From: Gossypium raimondii
Lineage: Eukaryota; Streptophyta; Magnoliopsida; Malvales; Malvaceae
Assembly: GCF_025698545.1 (NCBI RefSeq)
Contig: NC_068569.1
Coordinates: 7,006,001-7,070,000 of the forward strand
Length of the DNA stretch: 64,000 nucleotides
Direction of reading: 5' to 3'
The notes beneath the pieces were generated by a model. That model did no database searches and had not been told where the DNA came from. It saw nothing but the letters and a program-made list of their open reading frames with translations. The translations under genes were made by a program, and so were the position numbers. Numbering within the stretch: position 1 is the first letter of the stretch; the number at the start of each line of letters is the position of its first letter. Of the stretch, positions 11,981-22,621 are shown piece after piece.

Positions 11981-14221
11981 ATGAAGTTGTTTGCTTTGCT
12001 TCCACAAATTACATTGGTGGTGCTGCTAGTGATCGCAGATCAAAGCATTGCCCTTTCGTTTGCTTCTTTAACCAATGTATATGGGAGGCAAAATGGTGAT
12101 GTTAAAGCTGGCTTTTCAAAGCATTCCACTGCTCTTCAATCTGTATTCATGAAAGATGGAATGGAGTATGGTCGATCACCACCTTTATACGTGTATCCTC
12201 CTTCCTCTTTACCTCCTCAAAGTCCTCCAACGATACGATATCCACCACCATCTCAAGACTACCCACCTCCTATTTATCGACTTCCTCCTCCTATACAACT
12301 CTCACCACCTATTGAAAGTCATCCACCACCAACGCAATACTCGCCACCCGCTCAAGGTCGCACACCACCTACACAAGCTCATTCACCACCAACGCAATAC
12401 CCGCCACCCACTCAAACTCATCCACCACCTACTCAAGGTTGCACACCACCTACTCAAGCTCATCCACCACCAACACAATTCACACCACCCACTCAAGCTC
12501 ATCCTCCACCAAGACAATACCCACCACCTACTCAAGCTCATCCACCACCAAGGCAATACTCACCACCCACTCAAACACATCCACCACCAATGCAATACTC
12601 ACCGCCAACTCAAACTCCACCAAGGCGATACCTGCCACCCACTCAAGCTCATCCTCCACCAAAGCAATACTCGCCACCCACTCAAGGCCATCCACCACCC
12701 ACACAAACTCATCCTCCACCAATGCAATACCCACCACCCACTCAAACACATCCACCACCTACACAAGCTCATTCACCACCAACGCAATACCCGCCACCCA
12801 CTCGAACTCATCCACCACCTACTCAAGGTTGCACACCACCTACTCAAGCTCATCCTCCACCTAGACAATACCCACCACCCACTCAAGCTCATCCACCACC
12901 AAGGCAATACTCGCCACCCACTCAAACACATCCACCGCCCACACAGACTCATCCTCCACCAAGGCAATACCCACCACCCACTCAAACACATCCACCACCA
13001 ATGCAATACTCACCGCCAACTCAAACTCCACCTAGGCAATACCCGCCACCCACTCAAGCTCATCCTCCACCAAGGCAATACTCGCCACCCCCTCAAGGCC
13101 ATCCACCACCAACTCAAACTCCTCCACAAAGGCAATACCCGCCACCCACTCAAGCTCATTCACCACCAACACAATACTCGCCACCTACTCAAGGCCATCC
13201 GCCACCCATTCAAGTTCATCCTCCACCAAGGCAGTACTCGCCACCCATTCAAGGCCATCCACCACCAATACAATACCCACCACCCACTCAAATACATCCA
13301 CCGCCAACTCAAACTCCTCCACAAAGGCAATACCCGCCACCCACTCAAGCTCATTCACCACCAACACAATACTCGCCACCTACTCAAGGCCATCCGCCAC
13401 CCATTCAAGTTCATCCTCCACCAAGGCAGTACTCGCCACCCATTCAAGGCCATCCACCACCAATACAATACCCACCACCCACTCAAATACATCCACCGCC
13501 AACTCAAACTCCTCCACAAAGGCAATACCCGCCACCCACTCAAGCTCATTCACCACCAACACAATACTCGCCACCCACTCAAGCTCATCCTCCACCAAGG
13601 CAATACCCACCACCCATTCAAGCTCATCCACCACCAAGGCAATACTCGCCACCCACTCAAGGCCATCCACCACCTACACTAACTCACCCTCCACCAAGGC
13701 AATGCCCACCACCCACTCAAACACATCCACCACCAACTCAAACTCCTCCACCAAGGCAATACCCGCCACCCACTCAAGCACATCCACCACCAAGGCTATA
13801 CCCACCACCTATTCAAGCTCATCCACCACCCACTCAAACACATCCACCGCCAACGCAATACCCGCCACCCACACAAGCTCATCCGCCACCCACTCAAACC
13901 CATCCACCATCAAGGCAATACTCACCACCCATTCAAACACATCCACCACCAATGCAATACACGCCACCCACTAAAGGTTGTGAACCACCTACTCAAGCTC
14001 ATCCTCCACCGAGGCAATACTCACCTCCAACTCAAACTCATCCACCACCAACCCAATACTCGCCGCCCACTCAAAGTCATCCACCACCAATGCAGTACTC
14101 ACCACCTACTCAAATTCATCCGCAGCCTCCTCAATCTCCCCCTAGCTATGGACCACCTTATCAATATCCTCCACCTTCAGGTGGCTATTCTCCTCCATAC
14201 TTTGCCGTCTCCGTACCATAA
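11981..14221 (+). CDS. Repetitive proline-rich (extensin-like) cell-wall protein, 746 aa
   Basis: Intronless gene for a secreted wall glycoprotein. Residues 1-25 are a signal peptide (hydrophobic LLPQITLVVLLVIA core). A non-repetitive stretch of about 50 residues follows, then from about residue 67 nearly the whole protein is short Pro-rich units alternating PPPTQ, AHPPP, RQYPPP, QYSPP and THPPP. Runs of two or three Pro next to Ser, Thr, His and Tyr are expected to become hydroxyproline and carry arabinosides. The Tyr residues could take part in cross-linking. Cys is rare (GCTPPTQ twice, RQCPPP, GCEPPTQ). There is no C-terminal eight-Cys domain, so this is not a HyPRP. It is close to the repetitive PRP/early nodulin-75-like group and probably the positional counterpart of a proline-rich gene between the PP1 and RPB7 genes of Arabidopsis. 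Open frames on other strands and phases here are by-products of the repeat. Confidence 0.9.
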   Translation: MKLFALLPQITLVVLLVIADQSIALSFASLTNVYGRQNGDVKAGFSKHSTALQSVFMKDGMEYGRSPPLYVYPPSSLPPQSPPTIRYPPPSQDYPPPIYRLPPPIQLSPPIESHPPPTQYSPPAQGRTPPTQAHSPPTQYPPPTQTHPPPTQGCTPPTQAHPPPTQFTPPTQAHPPPRQYPPPTQAHPPPRQYSPPTQTHPPPMQYSPPTQTPPRRYLPPTQAHPPPKQYSPPTQGHPPPTQTHPPPMQYPPPTQTHPPPTQAHSPPTQYPPPTRTHPPPTQGCTPPTQAHPPPRQYPPPTQAHPPPRQYSPPTQTHPPPTQTHPPPRQYPPPTQTHPPPMQYSPPTQTPPRQYPPPTQAHPPPRQYSPPPQGHPPPTQTPPQRQYPPPTQAHSPPTQYSPPTQGHPPPIQVHPPPRQYSPPIQGHPPPIQYPPPTQIHPPPTQTPPQRQYPPPTQAHSPPTQYSPPTQGHPPPIQVHPPPRQYSPPIQGHPPPIQYPPPTQIHPPPTQTPPQRQYPPPTQAHSPPTQYSPPTQAHPPPRQYPPPIQAHPPPRQYSPPTQGHPPPTLTHPPPRQCPPPTQTHPPPTQTPPPRQYPPPTQAHPPPRLYPPPIQAHPPPTQTHPPPTQYPPPTQAHPPPTQTHPPSRQYSPPIQTHPPPMQYTPPTKGCEPPTQAHPPPRQYSPPTQTHPPPTQYSPPTQSHPPPMQYSPPTQIHPQPPQSPPSYGPPYQYPPPSGGYSPPYFAVSVP
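13111..13573 (+). repeat. Perfect 195-bp tandem duplication in the proline-rich gene
   Basis: A 195-bp unit (65 codons) starts at 13111, repeats without visible difference from 13306, and begins a third, partial copy at 13501. The exact copies and in-frame length indicate very recent expansion, or a collapsed or expanded assembly. Confidence 0.9.
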
Positions 14222-15053
14222 AGTATCATCTCTAACGAAACGTCCCAATGCTGAACCTCGGGATGCTTCAAACAAGCCCTAAAGTTTGGAAGTTGAGACT
14301 ATATATAATGAATAAAAGTAATCACCTTGCTGCTTGTTTTTGTAAGTTTTAACTATTGTATAATCGTATATATTTAATATTAATAATACATGTTTTGTAT
14401 CATTTAATAGTAATATTATTAATAATATGTACGTGTCCTACTATAACTTGCATGCATGTTATGTTTTTGAAATGCGAAATAGAAAGAAACAAGACAAAAA
14501 ATTAAGGCACGTCAACAAAAGTACTCTGTTAATGGCAATTTATATCTCTTAATGATCTTATGATAATGAGTTAAGCCAATAAGTGAAACAAATACTACTT
14601 TTTTCCTGTAAAAGATAGAAGTTTTCTAACACGTTTTTTGTAAGAAGAAAACGACTCGTAAACATAAAGCAACGGGTATCTTTTAGTCAAGGAAAAAAGT
14701 TCTTTCAAGTTTGGTAATTTCTTCTGCTCTATATATAAAATTAAGACCATAAAATTATAACATAAGAAAGTTTTCCTTGTGCTTGCTTCTCTCTGTCTCT
14801 GTTAGCACATTCCAATCTCACAAGGGTTACTTTGCTTGAATATTTCAATCAGCTAAGCAAGCTAAAGTTCGAGACTTGAGATCATCAGAGAAATAAAAGA
14901 CACAAAAACTTGTTGGGTTAGTTCCCGATCATCTTCAAGCATTCGATTGGCCCAACTTTGTTGTAAAGGGAGGGATCAAGATTGCCCATTGGTACAGGTT
15001 TTTCTTCCTACCGAGTACCGATGAAGAAGCTTTTTGTGGAACTATAAAATAAG
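14222..15053. other. Spacer between the proline-rich gene and the RPB7 remnant
   Basis: Contains the 3' UTR of the proline-rich gene (AATAAA-like AATGAATAAAAG near 14307), AT-rich DNA, and from about 14700 a C/T-rich stretch that may be the promoter and 5' UTR of the ancestral RPB7 gene. No further gene is supported. Confidence 0.45.
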
Positions 15054-15347
15054 ATGTTGAATTGTAGTTTCTGGACAAAAGCCCAAAACACGGTGGCAAT
15101 TGATAACCGAGAAAAGGATCTACAAGCACAAGGCTGTGAAACGAAAAAGCTAAACAGAAATCAAACCCAAGGGGCCCAAGTTCAATGCCATATAATGGAG
15201 CCCAAGGAAAGAAAAAGAGGCGAACCGTATCCTATTAAACACCTTCAACTTTTTGACCTTACAGTCCTTACTGACTATCATGTTAAGAAAAGTTCAGACA
15301 GGGAAAATCTTTGTTCTCAATCTTATTCGAAGAGACCAAAAAGGGGC

Positions 15348-17582
15348 GTGTTTTTCCACATAGTATTGGAGAGGAACATGCAATTGCATCCTCGCCACTT
15401 TGGTCGTAATCTACGGGAAAACCTTGTATCCGATCTCATGAAAGATGCTGAGGGCACTTGCAGGTTCTGTTCTTTCCTTCACAATTCCAATTTCCAGCAG
15501 GGTTTCGAAAAGTTACAACCTTTGCTTGTTTTGGGTTCTGTGATTTTTCCCCTTTGAATTCAGTTTGTTTGATGTTTTTTGAGGTGATGCTATAGCTGTA
15601 ATTTTATACCTAGTTGATGGGGGATTCTAACATGGCGGCTCCCTTTTAAGCTTCCAATGGATTCTGGTTATTTGCTTGGTTCTAAAAGCAATCTAGGGGC
15701 AAACATAACTGAATAGTGTAATTGGTAAATGTGCAGTGGTAGACATGGTTTTGTGGTGGCAATAACAGGCATAGAGAACATAGGGAAAGGCTTGATTCGA
15801 GACGGGACAGGGTTTGTGACATTCCCTGTGAAGTATCAATGTGTTGTATTTAGACCATTTAAAGGGAGATCTTGGAAGCTGTTGTTACCATGGTGAACAA
15901 GGCATGCATTCCTTCTTTTTCACTTTGTTTGATTCTTTTGTTAATTGGGTAATTAGATTTCTGCCACCTTTTTTTTTGTGTGTGTGTGTGAGTATGTGAT
16001 TATAACTAGATTTGTGGTTTATGGTTTACATACAGATGGGATTCTTTGCAGAAGCTGGACCTGTTCAATTTTTCGTTTCTAACCATGTAAGCTTTCTTTT
16101 TTTTCCTTTACGTAATAGCGTAGTTAGGAAATTGCATGTCTTTTGTCATCAACTTATTTATCATAATCCCTTTTAGATATATGTTCCTTATATTTTCTTA
16201 TATATGATGTCTTCCAAGGTTCAAATTTTGCTTTCCTTTTCAAAGTTATGGAGTTGGCGTAATTATTTGATAACTTATAATTAAGATAAAGTAGGGATTA
16301 TGAGAAGCATAGCCGAAGACTATATAAATGATAGAATCTAGGATTTTCTATATTTGATTGTTTTATCGGTCTAGTTTCTTTGTTAGGGGGAGATTTTCTA
16401 TTTCTGGTGTCACATAGGAGAAAATATGAGTCTGTTTTTAGAGATTCGCTATCTGACCATTGCAAAGAGGAAGAAGTTGTTGCTTTCCTCTAAGTATGCT
16501 TGTTTCGATATGTTTCAAGATAAGTTTCATTCATATATAACAAACTTTCATTTCCTGGTGATGTTTATACATGATTATGTACTTGCATATTTGACTTGTT
16601 AATTGTAATGAAGTTTCTTTGTCAATTATAGTAGCTTTGCCATATTCTTTCATTTCCGAATTGCTGGATGGGCTCATAAATTCCCTTTTCTATGATATCT
16701 CTTCCACAAATGTGTAATAATTTTTTGTGCGTGTTTTCTCAGTTGATTCCTGATGATATGGAGTTTCAGTCTGGAGATATGCCAAATTATACTACCTCTG
16801 ATGGATCGGTATGCTTCAGTTCCATTTAAGACAAGTAATTGTTAATTTTTCTGTTGCAGAAGTTTAGTTTTTCACTTTGATATTTATTTTCTTTTACAGG
16901 TTAAGATTCAAAAAGATAGTGAAGTGCGGTTGAAGATAATTGGAACTCGAGTAGATGCTACGGAAATAGTACACACTTTGACCCTTTCTCAACTCATAGT
17001 TTTATAATCATTTGTGTTGCTTCTTCATATTTGAATATAATTTTCATAATAGCAAAATGAATCACAATTCACAATCTTGTTGGTGTGATTAACTTAGATG
17101 TTTAGATGCTAACCTGATAAAGAGCTCGTTTCACTGAGAATTTCAAGCATTCCTTAATGCAACTAGTAACTGATTACTGAAACCAGTGAGTGGTCAAATT
17201 ATAAGTTGCATGGAGGATGGCTAGTGCTAATGGAGGAGGTTATTGCCTTCACTAGGTAGCATTCGAGTTCAAGTTTCTTAATGATGCAATTATTGCGATT
17301 GTATCACAATTTTTATAACCATGTGATTTAAGAGCCATGCTGTTCAGAATGAAAATTCACATCCGTGTATGTGGTTTTGTTGCGGTTATGAGATCAAAGA
17401 TGATCTAATTTCGAGTCAATATTACGACATTTATGTAGTTTGTATTTTATGTACTTTTTTTAAGGTTTAAAACTATTTGATTCACGTCTCATCTAATTTT
17501 AATGGCCTTTTCCTTGCAGTTCTGTATTGGTACCACAAAAGACGATTTCTTGGGTGTGATTAATGATCCCACAACAACTTAA
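15348..17582 (+). pseudogene. NRPB7: RNA polymerase II subunit RPB7 gene, decayed
   Basis: RPB7 forms the Pol II stalk with RPB4 and binds nascent RNA. Six exon-like blocks align end to end with plant RPB7: 15348-15463 (FFHIVLERNMQLHPRHFG), 15737-15901 ([20 protein letters not shown]), 16036-16086 (MGFFAEAGPVQFFVSNH), 16743-16808 (LIPDDMEFQSGDMPNYTT), 16900-16968 (VKIQKDSEVRLKIIGTR) and 17520-17582 (DDFLGVINDP, then stop). Two changes argue against a working gene. The start codon position reads GTG (15348). In exon 2, near 15864-15866, one G is missing compared with the expected FKGEILEAVV coding, which shifts the frame and brings a TGA at 15892. The donor after exon 2 is GC, not GT. The frame is open upstream to an ATG at 15054, which would add 98 unrelated residues. 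A sequencing error could explain one change but less easily all of them. Confidence 0.85.
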
Positions 17583-18627
17583 TCGGATGTTGGGTATGCG
17601 CTGCCCTGTCATGGAAATTTCAGGTTTCCCGCTGCCTTGTACCATATTTCAATGGACATTGATTTTTCTGTCGAACTCTCGGTGTCATCAACTGGATATT
17701 GCTTAGAGTACTGATTCAAAACTAGAACTATAGAGATGTATGTCGATTATAAGTAAGTTTCGTTAAACCCTATTCTGAGTCAGGGAAGAAACCCAAGCTT
17801 GCCTTGACAATGACTCGTCATAACCTGGAATTCAGGTTTTAATATTAGCAAACTCGATGCTTGTACTTGAATTGGTGAACTCCCCATAGCATATATTCCA
17901 CCAAACCCACGGATTTCGGTACCTTTAACAACAAGGGTAACAGAAGGAAAAGAATTACCAAAAAAAATAAAAATAAAAAACATTCTTATTGGATAACCAC
18001 GTTAGCCAAAATAATTTTAGGTAGGAAACAGAATAATGGGTTATGATTATATATGCCAACAGCCTGTCTATAAAATTATTGATGCAGCTTCATTTTCAGT
18101 TCATGCATCTGCATTACATGTGCAATCTATCAATCACCAACAGTTAAATTTCCCGTGATATAAGCCCTTAGTACTGTCTAAAATGCTTCTTTAATCAGCT
18201 TTAGAACAGATTAATTGGAACCCAAGGTTTTTTATGTGCCAAGTTTGAATTATCGAATCTACAATTCTTTTCTTTTTTCTTTCTCGAGATTGCTATTTTT
18301 ATTGTAGCTTAGAAAAGGAGTCCTTACCTTTATTATTTAATGATATGACATCCCAATTTCTCGAGCTTTACAGCTTAGCTTTTCTGATTGGTTTTTTCAA
18401 TTAACCTGGTTTAGACACTCATTTTATACAAGTGGGGCTTTACCTTTTTATACTGATGAGGAAGAATAATTAAGAATTTAAAAAAGAATCCCTGTTTGTA
18501 TCTTGAAAATGCTTGTCAACCAAGGAACCTAGAGCTAAATAAATAAACGATATGGTGTTTTACCACTTCGTACATAGTTCTTTTGCTTCAAGTATTGCCT
18601 GTTTTGAGGGTTTATTCATTTGCAGCC

Positions 18628-18867
18628 ATGAAATTCAGAAGCTTTTGTTTTTGCATCCCAGGATCAAAGCAAGAAGATTCAGACAGTTCTTCTAACAAAG
18701 CAAAATCCCATAAAAAGTCTGACAAAAGTGGGAAAAAGGAAGGGAATGTGGATGATGCTGATTATCAGGGTGCCATTACTACTACTACGACAGCCAGCAG
18801 TGATGCTGGAATGGCTGCTGCTGTAGCAGTGGGTGCCACTACAGCACATGCCTCCGCTGTGGAATGA
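18628..18867 (+). CDS. Small Ser/Lys-rich protein of unknown function, 79 aa
   Basis: Encodes MKFRSFCFCIPG followed by a hydrophilic Ser/Lys/Asp-rich middle, a Thr run and an Ala-rich tail (MAAAVAVGATTAHASAVE). I chose the ATG at 18628 because it directly follows an acceptor-like TTTGCAG, suggesting a non-coding first exon upstream; an in-frame ATG at 18583 is possible. The CFC near the N-terminus could be acylated, but that is speculation. No domain is recognised. It lies downstream of the RPB7 remnant on the same strand and could also be a fragment of a larger gene. The downstream 300 bases look like a plant 3' UTR. Confidence 0.5.
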   Translation: MKFRSFCFCIPGSKQEDSDSSSNKAKSHKKSDKSGKKEGNVDDADYQGAITTTTTASSDAGMAAAVAVGATTAHASAVE

Positions 18868-19149
18868 AGTGGTTGCGATGGTTGTCATGCAGGTGGTGGT
18901 GTTGGCGGCTGATAGCCGGACACTATTTCAAAAAAGCTGGTTCAGTTTTTGGCCTTTGGCATTCTTCATCATATTGATTTCAGAATCTTTCTTTCATCTT
19001 GCATGAAAGTTGCTTGTTTTTTTCATCTTTATATTTTTGGTGTTCTTTTTTTTTTCCCCGAGTCTAAGTTGTGCATTGGGATTACTGGTTTTTATTTCCA
19101 GTTGAACGTGTAATCATTCTTGTTTCCCGAATAAGATTGAAGATCATTT

Positions 19150-21465
19150 GAAATTTTGATATTGTTCTCCCCAGATAAAACCTAACACAAATATGCTTTG
19201 TTTTGTTCTACATTTGGACTGACATCACATGTTGAGTTGAGATTTTGGTTGGGGTAATAATTTCATATTGATTTGAACTAATCCATATGCTCCCATTTTT
19301 AATAAAATTCCAGCTAGAAGTATATAAGTACTCTAATGGACCTCTCCGTGGATATCTGGTAATCACGTATATAAGGGTATAATCGGTAATTTGACAGTAA
19401 AGCAATAAGAAATTCAACATAGAATATTATTTTCAGTGTGATAGGATATGATTGGTTAGCTAATGTTTTAAATTTGAATGTTGGTTCATTAGAACCATAT
19501 AAACCGAGACTCAAAACTCCTATTAATAGAAAAACAGATCCCTCTACAGTGTACAAAATAAATTTTGTAGCCGAGTACAGACATTTCCTTCCCATGTGAT
19601 AAACAAGAACTAATTCAAACTCCCACATGATGAAAAAAAAGTAAAAGGTCTCAAGAAGAAATAATCTTATTTAATCACTGTACATTGCTAACATCAAGAA
19701 ATGAAATAACTGTGAATCTCGAGTAACTGACGAAACCACCAAATGTTTCGTATGACTGACTCTGTCTGAAGTTATAAACTTCCAACTTACAACGAATTGA
19801 AGTGGTTCGAGTGTCTCGAACACTCCTCTAAATTCTTAATACAGCTTTTGCAAATTCTCTCCACATATTTGTCCCTGCATCTTTGTTTTTGTGTTTCCTT
19901 TAATGGTTCTTGTTTACAACATCAACTAATAATTAGATTTTACATCCCAAGTGAATTTATATTACTAATTATAAATGAATTAAAATTTAATTATATTAAA
20001 TTATTTGAATTAAACTTGAAAATTTATGTAAACTATTAATTTATTTGGGATTTAATAAAATACAATAACAATATGCAATATAAGATAATGTGAATACTAC
20101 ATGAATATATGAAGCTACAAAATTTATATAAAACCAATTATATTAAAAACATGAACATAAACACCTGATTTTTTTCTAAATTGAAGAATGATAATACCAA
20201 CAATCAACTAGTGTACTGGTTCAGGTGCCCACATTTAGGCATAGAAAATTTTCTTTTTTAACATTAATTTTATTTCATAACAAAGAAATTACAAGTGTTC
20301 ATATCTAATCTTCGTACGAGGTAAAAACTTAAAAAGGCAATAATTTGTACAAGTGAAAGCTTTGAAGGTTAGTGATTTTAAGCTCCCTCAAAATAAATAC
20401 AACAAGTAATGAAATAATAGAAAATTTATGAATTGGCTCCACTTGATCTATTAACAAAATCTCTATTTATAGAGGTAATATAATTTATAACATTTAAAAC
20501 ATAAATAAGATAAAATAATAATTCAAAACTTAATAAAATTAATAACAATTATATTTCAATCTTAAATTATTGATAGCAGAAAAAAAATCTAAAAAGATTA
20601 CTTTATTAATAAGAATAAACATAGTCAATTCAGAAAACCATCGCTCTTAACCACGTTGGATTTGTATTTTACATGGGTGCAAGAGGAGACTCTCCTGCAA
20701 CCTCGATAGCTTACCATAGCACTCACACATGCCATGGAGCGTGACAATCCCCAGCAAAGTCCTTATTTGCCCAACAAAAGGAACGAAGCACAACATTGAA
20801 ACCATTTTGTCAAGTCAGTGTCGATGGTTGGGTAAATCCCATCAGAAGGCCACACATTAACCACTGTTGCTGAGGAAAGCCGCCACCTGCTATCCACATC
20901 TTCTCCAAAAAAGGTGTAGAATGAGGAAGAAAGGCAGCTTTAGAAAGCAAAAACAACATCAATACTGCCCATCAAAGTCAGATCCCCACTCACAACTAGT
21001 GAGCAAGGTCGAAGAGGACATCATCGGCTACCATGAGACCCATGGTGGTTACTTATTTTTCATTAAAAGCCGAAGAGATTACAAACCCAAGAGGTTCCGG
21101 TGAGACCTCCAAAGGAAGCCAAGCCCAGCCTCCGGTCCGGCCATAAAATATCAAGTTCAAAGTTCCGGTGATTCACCGTTAACAACCGAGAAGGGAGGAG
21201 AGTTGCCGGTGAAATCAACATCGTCAAGGCTGTTGTACCCACGTCCAACAGATCACCGTAAAGGAGCCTAAGCCAAAGGCGGGTCCAGGATTAGAAGCTT
21301 TGTCTGTACTGAAGGTGTTTTTGCTTGTAAATCTCTTATATTATCCTCTGTTAGTAGGCCAAGGCTAAGGCAAGACCCAATTGCTTGGCGAGGTTCAAGT
21401 GTCGTTCCTTATATTCATTGCTTTGACACTTTTTTCCCTTCATCTTATGTTAACAGAGAAACACT
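19150..21465. other. Intergenic region
   Basis: AT-rich DNA with no supported gene up to about 20640. From 20640 to 21420 the DNA is less AT-rich and has open frames on both strands (20867-21103 +, 21063-21248 -) without recognisable domains. This may be a decayed repeat or gene fragment. Confidence 0.4.
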
Positions 21466-21469
21466 TGTC

Positions 21470-21665
21470 ACTTAGACCTATTAATGTTCAGGCCACTCAG
21501 CCCGGCTCGAAGACCCGCTCGAAATATAAAAAAATTTGGGTAAAAATATAGGTCTGAAAAATAAATTTAGATAAAAAATAAGGACCGTTAAAAAAACAGA
21601 CCGAACTTCAAATAAGACATTTCTGGCCTGAGCCTAGCCCAGTCTAGTCCGACCCGAATTTACTA
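21470..21665. mobile_element. Decayed GC-rich hAT-like MITE copy
   Basis: A block with CAGCCCGGCTCGAAGACC at one side and GCCTAGCCCAG...CCGACCCGAA at the other. It resembles the end sequence of the neighbouring GC-rich MITE, including the GGTAAAAATATAGG stretch. The ends are too worn to define a target duplication. Confidence 0.5.
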
Positions 21666-21732
21666 AAGGACAAAAAAATTATTTTTTTAAAATATTATTT
21701 TCTTCCTATTTTACTATTATGTTGCTACTGAT

Positions 21733-22072
21733 TAGATCTGTCCATGGGCCGGGCCGGGCCAGGTTCAGGCCGGGCCTGGAAAAAATTTCAGCCTGACTCT
21801 TAGGCCCGACCCGGCTCGAGAAAAAATAATAAGCCCGGCCCGGCCCGGTTTTTAATAAAAAATATTTTAAAAATAAAATAAAAAATATATATTTATTATA
21901 TTAGGGCCGGTCTGGGCCGGGCCAAAAAAGTTGAACCCGAGCCCGGCCCATTTTTTAAACGGGCCTCATTTTTTTCCCAAGCTCATATTTCGGACTTATA
22001 TTTTTACCCGAACCCTCCCATATTTCGAGAGGGCCATCGGGCCGGACCGGGCCGCCCGGCCCATGGACAAAA
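21733..22072. mobile_element. GC-rich MITE (hAT-like), about 340 bp
   Basis: The ends carry inverted TGTCCATGGGCCGGGC-type sequence and repeated GGGCCGG/GGCCC motifs around an AT-rich middle. It belongs to the same family as the well-delimited copy at 63545-63940. The right end is worn and I see no clear target duplication. Confidence 0.65.
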
Positions 22073-22621
22073 TTTGAACAAAATTTTAAACTCCCGTGAG
22101 TAAGGTCAACCTTTTAAGAGATTTATCTCATCCATTTAGGATTCAATGATTCATTTACAATGGCAAACCAAATGAAATTAAAAATATATAATATTAATAC
22201 AAAATATAATTTAAACAGCAATTATTTTCTAATTATACATGAGATTTCGTTTATTTTATTTTGTTTTTATTTCTAATCAAATATTTTTAGAGCAGTAAAA
22301 TGAATAAATCAAATCATTATTTAAAAATTATTAATAGAACATATACATTTTTCTGTCAGCTAAAAGATTTTGATTTCTTGAAAATGAAGCAAGAAAACTG
22401 ATCTAACGTTTTCATTTTACTAGTATTTTTGTGTTTAAATTTTTTTTCAACATTCACCCCACTATTTTCAGCCCTCTCTCTCTCTTCTCCTTAAAAAAGG
22501 GCTAAACTTAAATCTAAACAAAGAAAATACCCCCAACTTTTTTTTTCAGTTTTCACTACCAAGTCCCGACCAACTAAAAAGAGAATTAGAGAGAGAAAAA
22601 CATTGAATTTTCGGATGCCTA
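22073..22621. other. 3' flank of the PP2C gene
   Basis: AT-rich spacer with a CT-repeat (about 22475-22495). The part nearest 22620 is probably the 3' UTR of the minus-strand phosphatase. No gene is seen. Confidence 0.5.

Noticed and set aside
12156-13682. A 508-codon His-rich open frame overlapping the proline-rich gene in another phase, plus several long minus-strand frames
   Set aside because: The repeat unit happens to lack stops in several frames. The alternative products have no signal peptide or family match, while the main frame has a start, signal peptide and the known PRP pattern.
20867-21248. Open frames on both strands in a less AT-rich block
   Set aside because: No domain, no splice context, and mutually overlapping on opposite strands; left as unassigned repeat-like DNA.
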